The translations under genes were made by a program, and so were the position numbers. DNA of 64,000 bases from Pseudodesulfovibrio thermohalotolerans (GTDB lineage Bacteria > Desulfobacterota > Desulfovibrionia > Desulfovibrionales > Desulfovibrionaceae), in the NCBI RefSeq assembly GCF_021353295.2, contig NZ_CP120635.1, forward strand, positions 2,435,501 through 2,499,500. The letters run 5' to 3'. The notes under the pieces are model-generated. The model was not told the DNA's origin, did no database searches, and saw nothing but the letters and a program-made list of their open reading frames with translations. Positions within the stretch are counted from its first letter, which is position 1, and each line of letters begins with the position of its first letter. Of the stretch, positions 36,887-47,100 are shown piece after piece.

Positions 36887-37804
36887 TTAAATCGGCAGTT
36901 GCAGGCTACCGCGAAACTCGTCCAAACTCGCCGCGCCAAGTTCCGCGAGAAGGGCTTCCATCTCGTCGGCCAGACCAAAGGCGAAGTCCGGGCGCAGGAA
37001 ATTGGCGGTCCCCACCTGCACGGCCTGAGCGCCCACCAGGATGAACTCCAGGGCGTCCTCGGCCGAGGCGATGCCACCAATGCCGACCACGGGAATGTCC
37101 ACGGCATGTACCACCTGATGCACACAGCGCAGAGCCACGGGCTTGATGGCGGGGCCGGACAGTCCGGCAATGACGTTGGCGATGCGCGGTTTCCTGTTCC
37201 GAATATCCACGGCCATGCCGGAGAGGGTGTTGATGAGCGACAGAGAGTCCGCCCCGCCCTCGGCCGCTGCCCGCGCGCAAACCGCGATGTCGGTCACGTT
37301 GGGCGAAAGCTTGACCATGACGTGCTTGTTTCCGGCCTTCTTCTTGACCGCCTCGGTGACCCTGCCTATCTGGGCCGGGTCCTGGCCAAACGCAATGCCG
37401 CCCTCCTTGACGTTGGGGCATGAGACGTTGACCTCCAGCGCGGCCACGCCCTCTTCGCCTGCCAGCACCCCCGCAAGCTCGCCGAACTCTTCGGCGTCGC
37501 AAGCGTACAGGTTGGCAATCACGGCCACATCCTTCCAGGGAAGCATGGGCAGCGCCTTGGTGACAAAATGCTCGACGCCGGGGTTCTGAATGCCGATGGC
37601 GTTGAGCATACCGCACGGCGTCTCGGCTATACGCGGCATGGGATTGCCCTCTCGCGGCTTGAGCGACAGCCCTTTGGCCACGATGCCGCCGAGACGGGTG
37701 AGATCGCCGTAGGGCGCGAATTCAAGGCCGAAGCCAAAGGTACCGGACGCGGTCATGACCGGGTTCTTGAGGGAAAGACCGCCGAAATTGACTTGCATAT
37801 CCAT
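36887..37804 (-). CDS. pyrD: Dihydroorotate dehydrogenase B, catalytic subunit
   Basis: 305 aa, class 1B PyrD: FMN enzyme oxidising dihydroorotate to orotate, passing electrons through PyrK to NAD. Features: FGGLSLKNPVMTASGTFG at the N terminus, EVNVSCPNVKEGG with the catalytic Cys near 130, KLSPNVTDI, and VGIGGIASAEDALEFILVGA (two blocks) phosphate site. AGGAGG before the ATG. Nine bases after pyrK, so the two form an operon. Confidence 0.96.
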   Translation of the reverse strand: MDMQVNFGGLSLKNPVMTASGTFGFGLEFAPYGDLTRLGGIVAKGLSLKPREGNPMPRIAETPCGMLNAIGIQNPGVEHFVTKALPMLPWKDVAVIANLYACDAEEFGELAGVLAGEEGVAALEVNVSCPNVKEGGIAFGQDPAQIGRVTEAVKKKAGNKHVMVKLSPNVTDIAVCARAAAEGGADSLSLINTLSGMAVDIRNRKPRIANVIAGLSGPAIKPVALRCVHQVVHAVDIPVVGIGGIASAEDALEFILVGAQAVQVGTANFLRPDFAFGLADEMEALLAELGAASLDEFRGSLQLPI

Positions 37805-37813
37805 GGCGGCCTC

Positions 37814-38599
37814 CTAAAGCTCCACCTTGTCGGCCCAGAACACCGGGCCGCGCGTGCATACCTGAACGTGATGCCCTTCGCCGTCCTTGGTCACGCACCC
37901 CAGGCACGCGCCCACGCCGCAGGCCATACGGTTCTCCAGCGACAACTGCGCCCTGGCCCCGTACTCCTTGGCGAACCGCTGCACCGTTTTCATGAACGGC
38001 GTCGGGCCGCAGGACAGGACCAGCCCGCCCTTCTTCGCGTACTCCTCGATCAGGCCGCGCATGGTCTCGATGATGCAGTCCAAATCGGAGGGCTTGGCTT
38101 CCAGCATACAGCGACTGGGCACGGCCCTGGAGAGCAGCTCGAAGGGGTAACAATCGAGCGGAAGCCGGTGCGCCAGAAAGAGGGACAGATTTTCTGGGTG
38201 CGGATGTTGCTCGACATATCCGCGAAAAGGTGCGATGCCGATGCCCCCGGCAAGCAACAGGGTCGGCGTGTCCGGCTCAACGGCAAAGGAATTGCCGAGC
38301 GGCCCCCATATGGACACCTTGTCGCCGGGCTCAAGCGCCGCGATACGCCGGGTTCCCCGTCCCACGGCCTGAATGAACAGGGTTATGGACGCATCGTCCC
38401 CGGAGCAGATGGAAAACGGCCTGCCCCAGAGCGTGTCGAGCTCCCAGGCGGTAGGCCGGATCATAACGAACTGGCCTGGCTTCCATTCGTCCCAGTCCGG
38501 ACGTTCGAGCGTCAGCTCAAAAAACTCGCCGGCCGTTTTTGATTGACCGACAGGGGAAACATTCAATACCTTGACAGTGCGGCAATTCCTCAAGGACAT
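37814..38599 (-). CDS. pyrK: Dihydroorotate dehydrogenase B, electron-transfer subunit
   Basis: 261 aa ferredoxin-reductase-like protein with FAD site GRPFSICS near 80, NAD-binding region LLAGGIGIAPFRGYV near 127, and C-terminal [2Fe-2S] ligands CGVGACLGC(...)VC near 228-250. Partner of PyrD downstream. Its start lies only 11 bases from the divergent U32 peptidase start. Confidence 0.95.
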   Translation of the reverse strand: MSLRNCRTVKVLNVSPVGQSKTAGEFFELTLERPDWDEWKPGQFVMIRPTAWELDTLWGRPFSICSGDDASITLFIQAVGRGTRRIAALEPGDKVSIWGPLGNSFAVEPDTPTLLLAGGIGIAPFRGYVEQHPHPENLSLFLAHRLPLDCYPFELLSRAVPSRCMLEAKPSDLDCIIETMRGLIEEYAKKGGLVLSCGPTPFMKTVQRFAKEYGARAQLSLENRMACGVGACLGCVTKDGEGHHVQVCTRGPVFWADKVEL

Positions 38600-38610
38600 A
38601 CAGATACCTT

Positions 38611-40599
38611 ATGAGCAATAAACATATTCCAGAAATAATGGCCCCCGCCGGGGACGGAAACGCCTTTCTAGCGGCCGTCGCGGCCGGGGCGGACGCGGTC
38701 TACGTGGGTTTGAAACACTTCTCGGCCCGTATGCAGGCCCAGAACTTCTCTATCAGCGAGCTGGCGAGGCTGGCAAGCCTGGGCCGCGATCGCGGAACCA
38801 AGACCTACGTTGCCATGAACACCCTGGTCAAGCCCCAGGATGTGGAATCCGCAGGCCGCCTCATCGACCGGCTGCAAAAAAACGTCAGGCCTTTCGCCCT
38901 CATCGTCCAGGATCTGGCCATGCTCACCCTGGCCCGCCAGGCCGGTTTCACCGGCGAGTTGCACCTGTCCACCCTGGCCAACGTCACCCACCCCGCAGGG
39001 CTGGATATCGCCAGAAAGCTGGGAGCGAACCGCGTGGTGCTGCCGCGCGAGTTGAACCTGGACGAGGTCAAACTCATGGCCGAGGCGTGCCCCAAGGATC
39101 TGGACCTGGAAATTTTCGTCCACGGCGCTTTGTGCCATTGCGTGTCGGGCCGCTGCTACTGGTCCAGCTACCTGGGCGGCAAATCCGGCCTGCGCGGTCG
39201 CTGCGTGCAGCCATGCCGCCGTTTGTACACGCAGGGCAAGGGCAAACCCGAACGGCTTTTCTCCTGTTCGGATCTCTCCCTGGACGTCCTGACCAAGCCG
39301 CTGCTCTCCATGAACCGCGTGACCGCCTGGAAGATCGAGGGCCGCAAGAAAGGACCGCATTACGTCTACTACACGGTCAAGGCATACCAGATGCTGCGGG
39401 ACAACCCCCAGGACGGACAGGCCAAGAAGACCGCCATGGAGCTGCTTGACCAGGCCCTGGGCAGACCTTCCAGCCACGCCCTGTTCCTGCCTCAACGCCC
39501 CTTCCAGCCTATCCAGCCCAACGAGGAAACCAGCTCCGGACGGCTCATCGGCGAAATCAAGCGCGAACAGAAAAAGCTCTATTTCGAACCGCGCGAGCAG
39601 CTTGAGCCCGGCGATCTCGTGCGCGTGGGCTACGAGGACCAACCCGGCCACAGGACCATCCCCATACGCCGCCGCGTACCCAAGCGCGGTCGCATGGATA
39701 TTCCCTTTTCCAAGCATCACACCGGCCCTGGCCTGCCCTCGGGCACCAAAGTGTTCCTCGTGGACAGACGCGAGCCGGAACTCATGAAGCGCATCAAGGA
39801 GTTGGAGAAGGAACTCGATTTCTTCCCGGCGCCGGAGCCCAAGGAATCCACCTTCACGCCGACCTGGCCCAAAGCCGCCCCGCGCAGCAAGTCCAAATCC
39901 CGGGCCGAGACCGTGACCCTGTTCCGACATCCGCCAAGCGGCAAGTTGTGGGACCGTCCCGCCTACTGGCTCGAACGTTCGGTTGTCGGCAAGGTGCCGT
40001 CCAAAATCGCAAGCCGCGCCCAATGGTGGCTGCCTCCGGTCATCTGGCCCGACGAGGACAAGAAATACCGTTCGCTCATCAAAGAGGCCGTGCGCAAGGG
40101 CGTGCGGGAGTTCGTCCTGAATGCCCCATGGCAGGCAGCCTATTTCGAGGATCGCAAGAACGTCTCCATCACTGCCGGGCCGTTCTGCAACATCGCCAAC
40201 AAGTTTGCCCTGGACGTTTTGCGCACCCTGGGCTTCTCCAGGGCCATCATCAGCCCGGAGCTTCCCTTTGAGGACCTTCAGATCCTCAGCCAGAACCCGC
40301 CCATGCCGCTCGGTTTTGTCATCAAGGGTATGTGGCCCTTCGGCATCTCCCGGTTCCTGGCGGACAGCGTTCCCTTTGACGAAGCGGTCAAATCTCCCAT
40401 GCACGAAGTCGCCTTCGTCCGCAAATACGGGCAGAACAACTGGATATTCCCCGGCTGGGAACTGGACCTGACCAAGGAAACCCGCACCCTGGAGCGGCTC
40501 GGCTTCAAGACCTTCGTGACCATGCTCGAACCTTGGCCGCGCAACGTTCCGCGCCCCAACCGCACCAGTGAATTCAACTGGCGGCTGAAACTGCTGTAG
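38611..40599 (+). CDS. U32 family peptidase
   Basis: 662 aa. N-terminal U32 domain: IMAPAGDGNAFLAAVAAGADAVYVGLK (two blocks), ATFVHG-type EIFVHGALCHCVSGRCYWSSYLGGKSGLRGRC (blocks 165-196) with the conserved cysteines and VQPCRRLY, then a longer C-terminal part. Relatives include TrhP/YegQ, which hydroxylate tRNA uridine-34, and RlhA, which acts on 23S rRNA, so true peptidase activity is doubtful. Longer than TrhP (about 450 aa). A TTGACA at 38571-38576 lies inside pyrK. Ends at a strong terminator. Confidence 0.88.
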   Translation: MSNKHIPEIMAPAGDGNAFLAAVAAGADAVYVGLKHFSARMQAQNFSISELARLASLGRDRGTKTYVAMNTLVKPQDVESAGRLIDRLQKNVRPFALIVQDLAMLTLARQAGFTGELHLSTLANVTHPAGLDIARKLGANRVVLPRELNLDEVKLMAEACPKDLDLEIFVHGALCHCVSGRCYWSSYLGGKSGLRGRCVQPCRRLYTQGKGKPERLFSCSDLSLDVLTKPLLSMNRVTAWKIEGRKKGPHYVYYTVKAYQMLRDNPQDGQAKKTAMELLDQALGRPSSHALFLPQRPFQPIQPNEETSSGRLIGEIKREQKKLYFEPREQLEPGDLVRVGYEDQPGHRTIPIRRRVPKRGRMDIPFSKHHTGPGLPSGTKVFLVDRREPELMKRIKELEKELDFFPAPEPKESTFTPTWPKAAPRSKSKSRAETVTLFRHPPSGKLWDRPAYWLERSVVGKVPSKIASRAQWWLPPVIWPDEDKKYRSLIKEAVRKGVREFVLNAPWQAAYFEDRKNVSITAGPFCNIANKFALDVLRTLGFSRAIISPELPFEDLQILSQNPPMPLGFVIKGMWPFGISRFLADSVPFDEAVKSPMHEVAFVRKYGQNNWIFPGWELDLTKETRTLERLGFKTFVTMLEPWPRNVPRPNRTSEFNWRLKLL

Positions 40600-40606
40600 A
40601 AAAATC

Positions 40607-40646
40607 GGAACCCGCCTTTGCTTCGGCAAAGGCGGGTTCCTTCTTT
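40607..40646. terminator. Bidirectional terminator, U32 / chemoreceptor genes
   Basis: Fifteen-base perfect arms GGAACCCGCCTTTGC / GCAAAGGCGGGTTCC around TTCG; TTCTTT on plus, TTTTTC on minus. Confidence 0.93.
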
Positions 40647-42651
40647 AACGGCTCACTGCCTCGACAGGTTCATTCCCGAGGTTCCTGTTTTCGACGCCCA
40701 AATGACCGATGATCGCCTGCACGGTCTCGGCCAGGGACGCCAACTTGGCGATGACTGAAGCCGAATTCTGCACGGCATCGGCCGTGTCGGAAGCCAGCCT
40801 GCTCACCTCCAGCACAGCGCCGCTGATCTGCTCGGAAGCGACGGACTGCTGACGGGCGGCGATGGCGATACCCTCGACCCGCTCGGCCACATTGACTGAA
40901 AATTCCTGAATATTCCGAAACGCTCCCACGGAATTCTCCACCTCGCCATTGGCCTCGGCCACATGGGACAAGGTCGCCTTCACATCGTTGATATTGCGAC
41001 CCGTCGCATCCTGAATGGCCGTTATGCGCGTCTCCACCTCCTGGGTGGCAACCATGGTCTTCTCGGCGAGTTTGCGCACCTCGTCGGCCACAACGGCAAA
41101 CCCCTTGCCCGCCTCGCCCGCGCGCGCAGCCTCGATAGCCGCGTTCAGGGCAAGCAGGTTGGTCTGATCCGCTATCTCGTTGATGACGCTGATGACCTGG
41201 CCAATGGACTCCGTATCCGCGCCCAGACGGGCCACTCCTTCCTTGAGTACGGAGACCGTTCCGGCCACGGCGGTCATGGACCGCTCGGTCCGCTGCACCA
41301 CGTCGATACCCAGGCTCGCCTCATTACTGGCCTCGCCCGCCATGGCAGAGGCATCGCTCACGTTTCGGGCCACCTCGTTGACCGTTACGTTCATCTCCTC
41401 CATGGCCGTTGCGGACTCGGCCATGCGTTCCTGCTGCAGGACCGCGCTCCGGGCGATCTCCCCGGTACGCTCCTTGAGGTCGAGAGACACGGTGGTCAAC
41501 TCCCGGGACACCTCGCCCGCCCGGCCCGCGGCTTCGTTCATACGCTCCAGCAAGGCCTGGACGCGCTCCTGCTGACCGACGGCCTCATCACGCGCCTGGT
41601 CCGCCGCCTCGGCCTGATTGCGCGCATCCCGTTCCATATCCCGGGCTTCCCCGATGGCGGAACGCAGATTCGCAACCATATCCACCAGCACATCCTTCAA
41701 TTCATCAAGCTCCGCCGCGAATTTACCCTCGGGTTCCGCATCAAGGTCACCCCGTGCGACCGCCCCGGCAAAGGCGTTGAGCCGCATCAATGGTTGATTG
41801 ATGGAACGCATCACCCACAGCAGGAGGACGAGAATGGCGACGCCCACGGCCAACTCTACGCCGATCACGCAATAGTCGATCACCCGGGTGTCATGCTGCG
41901 ACTGAGCCACGCTGCTGGCCGCGATTTCTCCATAGATCGGCTCCAGAGAACGGGCCGCCTCTATGAGTCCGGCGGTTATCACGTCGATGCTCTTTTCCTT
42001 GGCCACATATTTGCCGAAGGCATCAAGGTATCCCTGAAGAGCCTTCATCCGTCCAGCCGCTTCTTCGGGGGGATACAATGCCGCGAGCATCCCGCTCAGC
42101 TCCCCGGCCCCCTTGGTCACGCGATCCACATACAGATCGCCGCCCCGAATGATGTAATTTTTTTCCTGACGCCGCATCTGAAGCAGCTTGATAACGGAAT
42201 CCGCCGCCATCTCCCCCTTCCCGAACTCGGCCTCCAGATTCCGGGCCGCCTTGATGAACTCCCAGCGCAATCCCTCCTTCATGGTCAACCCCATGGCAAC
42301 ATAGAGATCATTAACCCCGGTCAACGCGTCCCGATATTGTTGAAGGACATTCAGCGCGTCTCCGCATCTGTTGGCCAACCCGGGTTTCATCTGAGCGATT
42401 TCCTTCAGGACAGCTCCCGCCTTATCCACATTTTCCAAAGCCTTGCGCGTATATTGCTCGTCTTTGCGCAACAGAAAATTCTTTTCGTGGCGTCTTGCCT
42501 GAAGGAACAACGCGTTTCCATCGTTGGCCAGCGTCGCCAGCTTCCTGGCTTCAACCACGTATTGGCCCCCGACATAGTTCACGGCAAAGATTCCGGCCAG
42601 TCCAAACAGCACGGAAACGAAGATCAAAATCAGCTTGCTCTTGATGCTCAC
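40645..42651 (-). CDS. Methyl-accepting chemotaxis protein with HBM-type sensor
   Basis: 668 aa. TM1 about 7-27; periplasmic domain with two repeats of the HBM signature, [11 protein letters not shown] and [11 protein letters not shown], known from receptors for organic acids; TM2 ([22 protein letters not shown], two parts, about 257-278); HAMP; then the signalling hairpin with tip [22 protein letters not shown] (two parts). The GTG at 42651 is preferred: AGGGGG six bases before and correct membrane topology, against a longer in-frame start 24 codons upstream. Likely signals to a CheA/CheW array; ligand not predictable. Confidence 0.92.
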   Translation of the reverse strand: MSIKSKLILIFVSVLFGLAGIFAVNYVGGQYVVEARKLATLANDGNALFLQARRHEKNFLLRKDEQYTRKALENVDKAGAVLKEIAQMKPGLANRCGDALNVLQQYRDALTGVNDLYVAMGLTMKEGLRWEFIKAARNLEAEFGKGEMAADSVIKLLQMRRQEKNYIIRGGDLYVDRVTKGAGELSGMLAALYPPEEAAGRMKALQGYLDAFGKYVAKEKSIDVITAGLIEAARSLEPIYGEIAASSVAQSQHDTRVIDYCVIGVELAVGVAILVLLLWVMRSINQPLMRLNAFAGAVARGDLDAEPEGKFAAELDELKDVLVDMVANLRSAIGEARDMERDARNQAEAADQARDEAVGQQERVQALLERMNEAAGRAGEVSRELTTVSLDLKERTGEIARSAVLQQERMAESATAMEEMNVTVNEVARNVSDASAMAGEASNEASLGIDVVQRTERSMTAVAGTVSVLKEGVARLGADTESIGQVISVINEIADQTNLLALNAAIEAARAGEAGKGFAVVADEVRKLAEKTMVATQEVETRITAIQDATGRNINDVKATLSHVAEANGEVENSVGAFRNIQEFSVNVAERVEGIAIAARQQSVASEQISGAVLEVSRLASDTADAVQNSASVIAKLASLAETVQAIIGHLGVENRNLGNEPVEAVSR

Positions 42652-43030
42652 GGCAACCCCCTTATGAATGGCAGAATGAAAACGGGTGCCGAATTGCAAA
42701 AGACATGCACAAAAAAAATCCAATTATTTCAACAAAAGCATCTCGCAAGCCTGCGCAAGATATGTTTGCGCGACTTGGCTTGTTTGCCCATTCCGCCCGG
42801 CCGCAACGGCATACCGGCTTGCGGGATTCGTTTCCCGAAACGAAACGGCAAAACAATGACTGAAAATACGGAACCCGGTGAACTTGTGAAGAAAAAAGAG
42901 AGCGGCGAGAGAAAACGGTGGGAAACATGAAAAAGACTTCAGCCCACACGGCACCGAAATCTTGTCATGACGATCCGCCGCCCTCCATGGAAAGAAGGCG
43001 GAGCAATCCGAGTGCCGGTCTGCCGGGAAC
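42652..43030. other. 379-base gap between tautomerase and chemoreceptor genes
   Basis: No credible gene; one 24-codon plus-strand frame at 42856-42930 lacks a ribosome site. The right end probably terminates the long carB...tautomerase transcript and the left end holds the chemoreceptor promoter, but no clear motif was identified. Confidence 0.4.
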
Positions 43031-43369
43031 CTAGAACGTCCGGCCGTCCCAGCCGAACATATTGCGCTCAATGTTGCCGAAGGCGATGTAGATTCGATTG
43101 GCCGGGATAGCGAATGTCCTGTTCATGAAGCCGCAGATCGCGGCGGAGAGTTCTGGAGTACGCGCTTCGGGCAACCCGATGGAATCAAGGGTGACGAAAG
43201 CAGCGGGGTCCTGGGTGCCGCCGAAGAGAAGTTCCTTGCCCGGTTCGAGCACGGCCAGAACATAGGATTCGGGCTTACCGAGGATGTCGGCGGCAAGGGC
43301 GGAGATAGCCTTGAGGCAGCCTGCCTCGTCGGTAACATGGACGTTGGTTTCCACCTTGATGAACGGCAT
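43031..43369 (-). CDS. MIF-like tautomerase
   Basis: 112 aa protein of the macrophage-migration-inhibitory-factor fold, which trimerises. The catalytic proline directly follows the start Met (MPFIKVETN). C-terminal NRIYIAFGNIERNMFGWDGRTF (two blocks) is typical. Start at 43369 with TAGGAGG seven bases before it. Eight bases after phzF, last gene of the long leftward transcript. Substrate may be a phenylpyruvate-like keto-enol. Confidence 0.9.
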   Translation of the reverse strand: MPFIKVETNVHVTDEAGCLKAISALAADILGKPESYVLAVLEPGKELLFGGTQDPAAFVTLDSIGLPEARTPELSAAICGFMNRTFAIPANRIYIAFGNIERNMFGWDGRTF

Positions 43370-43377
43370 GACGCCTC

Positions 43378-44160
43378 CTAGAGGTGAATGGTTCCGGTCA
43401 TGAAGGTTACGGCCCTTCCTGCGATCTTCACGCGGTCGCCGAGGTATTCGCATTGGATGGAACCGCCGCGCGCCGAAGCCTGAAAGGCGTGGAACTCGGA
43501 CTTGCCGAGTCGATCAGCCCAATACGGCACCAGGGTGCAGTGGGCCGAGCCGGTGACCGGGTCTTCGGGAACGCTATCGCCAGAGACGAAGACGCGGGAC
43601 ACAAAATCATGGTCCAAGCCGGGCGCGGTGCAGATGAGGCAAAGCCCGTCCAGGGCCGACACAAGGCGGGGATCAGGATCGAGCGCCCGAATGTCATCCT
43701 CGGTCTCGAACACGGCCATCATGTCGCGGCTGCCCATATAGAGCTCCACGGGCCGTGCGCCGAGCGCAGTGGCCACGCGCTCGGTAACCTGAATCCGGGA
43801 ACAGGACCAGGCCGGGAAGTCCATGGAGTAATGGTTGCCCTCCCGATCCACGAAAAGCCGCCCGCTCTTGGTCTCGAAAACCACTACAGGGTCGGTGTAA
43901 TTCAGGTGTTGGCAGATGACGTGCGCGCTGGCCAGGGTGGCGTGGCCACACAGGTCGATCTCAATCTCTGGGGTAAACCACCGCAACTCGAAATACTCTC
44001 CCTTGCGAACAAAGAAAGCGGTCTCGGCCAGGTTGTTCTCCAAGGCGATGTTGCGCATCAGATCCTCGGAAAGCCACTCGTAAAGCGGGACCACAGCCGC
44101 GGGATTGCCGGTAAAGACCTCGGCCGCGAACGCATCCACCTGGTAAACATCGAGTTTCAT
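43378..44160 (-). CDS. PhzF family epimerase/isomerase
   Basis: 260 aa, two-lobed PhzF/DapF fold. Visible: MKLDVYQVDAFAAEVFTGNPAAVVPL at the start (two blocks) with conserved Asn/Pro, catalytic Glu in NNLAETAFFV, DLCGHATLASAHVI (GHAT), and DPVTGSAHCTLVPYW near the C terminus. Family members isomerise small acids; not phenazine-specific. Good GGAGGG site. Co-transcribed with mrcA upstream (17 bases) and the tautomerase downstream (8 bases). Confidence 0.92.
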   Translation of the reverse strand: MKLDVYQVDAFAAEVFTGNPAAVVPLYEWLSEDLMRNIALENNLAETAFFVRKGEYFELRWFTPEIEIDLCGHATLASAHVICQHLNYTDPVVVFETKSGRLFVDREGNHYSMDFPAWSCSRIQVTERVATALGARPVELYMGSRDMMAVFETEDDIRALDPDPRLVSALDGLCLICTAPGLDHDFVSRVFVSGDSVPEDPVTGSAHCTLVPYWADRLGKSEFHAFQASARGGSIQCEYLGDRVKIAGRAVTFMTGTIHL

Positions 44161-44177
44161 GGAGTCCCTCCAACCAC

Positions 44178-46526
44178 CTAGAAGGTTTGCTTGAACAGAT
44201 CGTCCGCCGAAGCCGGAGCCTCTCCGTTTCCGCCGTATGGGTTGGACACTTCCGTGGGTTCGGACCCAACCTTGAATGGCAGGAAGTACTCTTCGGTCGA
44301 GGAAGACGAGGCCAGATGGCCTGTCTTGCCGTCAACTTTGACCATAACGATTCCCGGCGGCTGGGTGAAGTCCTCATAGGGATAATCTTCCTCCACGTGC
44401 TTCCGGTAATCCACCCAGATGGGGCTGGCCGCGCGAGAACCGGTCTCCCACTTGCCCATGGGCGTCAGCTCGTCGAAGCCCACGTACACGCCGGTCAGCA
44501 GATACGGCGCAAAGCCCATGAACCAGGCGTCCTGCTCCATGTTGGAGGTGCCGGTCTTGCCGGCCACAGGCCGCTTCAACACCCTGGCCCGCCAGCCGGT
44601 TCCGTTCTGGATCACTTGCTTCATCAACGAAGACATGATGTAGGCAGTCTGCGGGCTCATGGCGTCCTTGGCCTCGGGCTTGGAAGCGTAAAGTTCATCG
44701 CCCCAGGCTGACTTCACGGACAGGACCGTGCGCGATTTGATGTACGAGCCGCCACGCGGGAAAGTGGTGAAGGCCTCACAGAGATTCATGGGAGTGACCA
44801 CGGCGGACCCAAGGGATACGGACAGGTCATGAGGAAAATCCGATTCCAGGCCCATGGCCTTGGCGCGGTCGATGATGGTGCGAATGCCGAGCTTCTGGGC
44901 TATGCGGATGGTGCACAGGTTCTTGGACTTGACCAGCGCGGTGCGCAGCAGGGTCGGTCCTTCGAAGGTGCCCTCGAAATTCTCGGGCCGCCACAATTTG
45001 CCCTCGGCGTCGTTGGCGTACACGATGGGCGCATCGAGAACGATGCTTGCCGCGGTGTAGCCGTTGTCCAGAGCCGCGGAGTAAACCACGGGCTTGAAGG
45101 CCGAGCCGGGCTGCCGCCTGGCCTGGGTGGCGCGGTTGAATTGGCTTTTCGCAAAGGAATAGCCGCCCACCAAGGCGACGACCTCGCCGGTGCCGGGCTT
45201 GATGGAGACAAGCGCGCCCTCGACCTTGGGCTCGCGCTCAAGGTCGAGAATCCAGGTGCCGTCCTCTTTTTTCGGGGCCTCATCCACAGTCACCCAGACC
45301 ACATCGCCTTTTTTCAGGACCTTGCGGGCGTCCGTGGGATTCGGCACATCCTCATGGCTCTTCCTGATATCGGGGTCACGAATCCACCACATGGCCTTGA
45401 CGGGGATAGTTCCCTTGAACTTGCCGAACTCGACCCGGGCCGCGTCCCTGGAAACGCCGGTCACGAACGCCTTCATGAGACGATCTTTCTCCATGATCCC
45501 GTCGGTGGTCTGCGGTCCTTCCTCAAGAATGCCGGGCTTGTCGGCGTCGGTGAAATGCCCGACAGGACCGAGCCAGCCACGCCGCTTGGCGGAATTGAGA
45601 AGACCGCGCCGAAGCGCTTTTTCAGCCGCAGCCTGATGCTTGAGATCGCACGGCGTCGTCACGGAAAGGCCGCCGTTATAGACCATGTCCTCGCCGAACT
45701 CGTCGACAAGCCAGCGGCGGACCTCTTCAAGGTAATACGCGCCCACCCGCCAGGACGGATCGTCCATGGACTTGAGTTCGATCGGCTCGGCAAGGGCCTC
45801 CTGGTACTGCTCCTCGGTGATCCATCCCAGTTCGCGCATGTGGCTGAGGACGTACTCCTGACGCTGCCGGGCCAACTCGAAGCTCTGATAGGGATTATAC
45901 CGCGTGGGCGCCTGGGGAAGCCCCGCGATCAAGGCCGCCTGGGCAATGGTCAGGTCCTTGGAATGCTTCGCGAAATATGTCCTGGAAGCGGCTTCCACGC
46001 CATAGGAGTGCGCGCCGAGGAAGATATGATTCAGGTAGATGGTCAGAATCTCTTCCTTGGTCAGGTAGTTTTCCAGGCGAAATGCGAGAATGGCTTCCTT
46101 GAGCTTGCGTTTGTAGCTTCGCTCGGAAGTCAGCAGCAGCCGTTTGATGACCTGCTGCGTGATGGTCGAACCGCCCTGCTTGGTGCGCCCTGCCATGAGA
46201 TTGGCCTTGAAGGCGCGAACGATGGCGGTCAGGTCGACGCCGTCGTGCTCGTAAAAGGACGCGTCCTCGGCGGCCAGAAATGCCTTGGGAATCCATTCGC
46301 TCATCTGGTCCAAAGTGACCAGAAAACGCTTTTCCTTATAGAAATAGCCAAGCACCTTGTTGTCCTGGGCATAAACCGTGGTCACCAAAGGCGGCTTATA
46401 ATCGGTAATCTTTTTGAAGCTGGGTAGATCCTTGGCCGCCCAAAAATAGATCGCAACGGCTCCGCAAACACCGGCCACAGCGCAGCCAAGAAACAATATA
46501 CCAAATATTTTCAAGAATTTATTCAT
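44178..46526 (-). CDS. mrcA: Penicillin-binding protein 1A
   Basis: 782-aa bifunctional peptidoglycan synthase. N-terminal membrane helix (about 7-28); GT51 glycosyltransferase with EDASFYEHDGVD catalytic Glu near 88 and QGGSTITQQVIKRLLL; an OB-like insert; transpeptidase with SxxK in PGSAFKPV, SxN in VKSKNLC, and KTG in AGKTGTSN. Full length for class A PBPs. Ten bases after the YkgJ-type gene. Works at the outer face of the inner membrane. Confidence 0.96.
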   Translation of the reverse strand: MNKFLKIFGILFLGCAVAGVCGAVAIYFWAAKDLPSFKKITDYKPPLVTTVYAQDNKVLGYFYKEKRFLVTLDQMSEWIPKAFLAAEDASFYEHDGVDLTAIVRAFKANLMAGRTKQGGSTITQQVIKRLLLTSERSYKRKLKEAILAFRLENYLTKEEILTIYLNHIFLGAHSYGVEAASRTYFAKHSKDLTIAQAALIAGLPQAPTRYNPYQSFELARQRQEYVLSHMRELGWITEEQYQEALAEPIELKSMDDPSWRVGAYYLEEVRRWLVDEFGEDMVYNGGLSVTTPCDLKHQAAAEKALRRGLLNSAKRRGWLGPVGHFTDADKPGILEEGPQTTDGIMEKDRLMKAFVTGVSRDAARVEFGKFKGTIPVKAMWWIRDPDIRKSHEDVPNPTDARKVLKKGDVVWVTVDEAPKKEDGTWILDLEREPKVEGALVSIKPGTGEVVALVGGYSFAKSQFNRATQARRQPGSAFKPVVYSAALDNGYTAASIVLDAPIVYANDAEGKLWRPENFEGTFEGPTLLRTALVKSKNLCTIRIAQKLGIRTIIDRAKAMGLESDFPHDLSVSLGSAVVTPMNLCEAFTTFPRGGSYIKSRTVLSVKSAWGDELYASKPEAKDAMSPQTAYIMSSLMKQVIQNGTGWRARVLKRPVAGKTGTSNMEQDAWFMGFAPYLLTGVYVGFDELTPMGKWETGSRAASPIWVDYRKHVEEDYPYEDFTQPPGIVMVKVDGKTGHLASSSSTEEYFLPFKVGSEPTEVSNPYGGNGEAPASADDLFKQTF

Positions 46527-46536
46527 ATTCTACCCA

Positions 46537-47100
46537 TCAAAAGGTTTTCTTGACCGGGCTGGCTCCCTTGGTCGGAGGCAATCCCCAGACCAGGCGCAAC
46601 CGGCCGTACAAATCCTTCACGGTCGCCTTGTTGGTGTCAAGGATGTCGAGCATCCGAACCAGAGTGCCCCCTTCCCGCCGAGCAAGGCAGGTGGGGATAT
46701 CGAAGAATGTGACCGTGGCTCCGGCCATCCAGAAAGGGAAAAGGCGGCAGTAATAGGGACGCGCTTCCAGCGGTATCTCGCACCCAAGCGGACCAAGAAA
46801 ACGACAGGCGCCCATGGAATCCACGGCCAGCCGGAAGTGATCCTTGCCTTCGGGAAAAAGCTGCCGGACGAGTTTCTCCTCGCCGGGAAAAAGACGGCAG
46901 GCGTAATCGACGAAAGCCTTGGAGTTGGACGAGAGGACGAATCCGCCGGTATACGGCACCAGTTCCTGAATACGTTCCTTCTCGATCTGCGAGAGGGGAA
47001 AGCAGAATTCCTCCTGGCCCGAAGAGATGCGGCAACAGGTCGGCCCTTGGAAGGAGCACCTCCTGCAAACGTCCGAGTCGCCGCTCTGCGCCCGGGTCAT
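46537..47100 (-). CDS. YkgJ family cysteine-cluster protein
   Basis: 187 aa with CRRCSFQGPTCC near the N terminus and later GCEIPLEARPYYCRLFPFW and CLARR, the spaced-cysteine pattern of the zinc/iron-chelating YkgJ group. The start at 47100 forms a TGATG overlap with the kdsD stop; a TTG one codon before is less likely. Between kdsD and mrcA. Function of the family is unknown. Confidence 0.85.
   Translation of the reverse strand: MTRAQSGDSDVCRRCSFQGPTCCRISSGQEEFCFPLSQIEKERIQELVPYTGGFVLSSNSKAFVDYACRLFPGEEKLVRQLFPEGKDHFRLAVDSMGACRFLGPLGCEIPLEARPYYCRLFPFWMAGATVTFFDIPTCLARREGGTLVRMLDILDTNKATVKDLYGRLRLVWGLPPTKGASPVKKTF

Noticed and set aside
42651..42723. Longer start for the chemoreceptor
   Set aside because: The GTG at 42651 has a good AGGGGG site and gives the normal short cytoplasmic N terminus before TM1.
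42856..42930. 24-codon plus-strand frame
   Set aside because: No ribosome site, highly charged repetitive product, no neighbour on the same strand.
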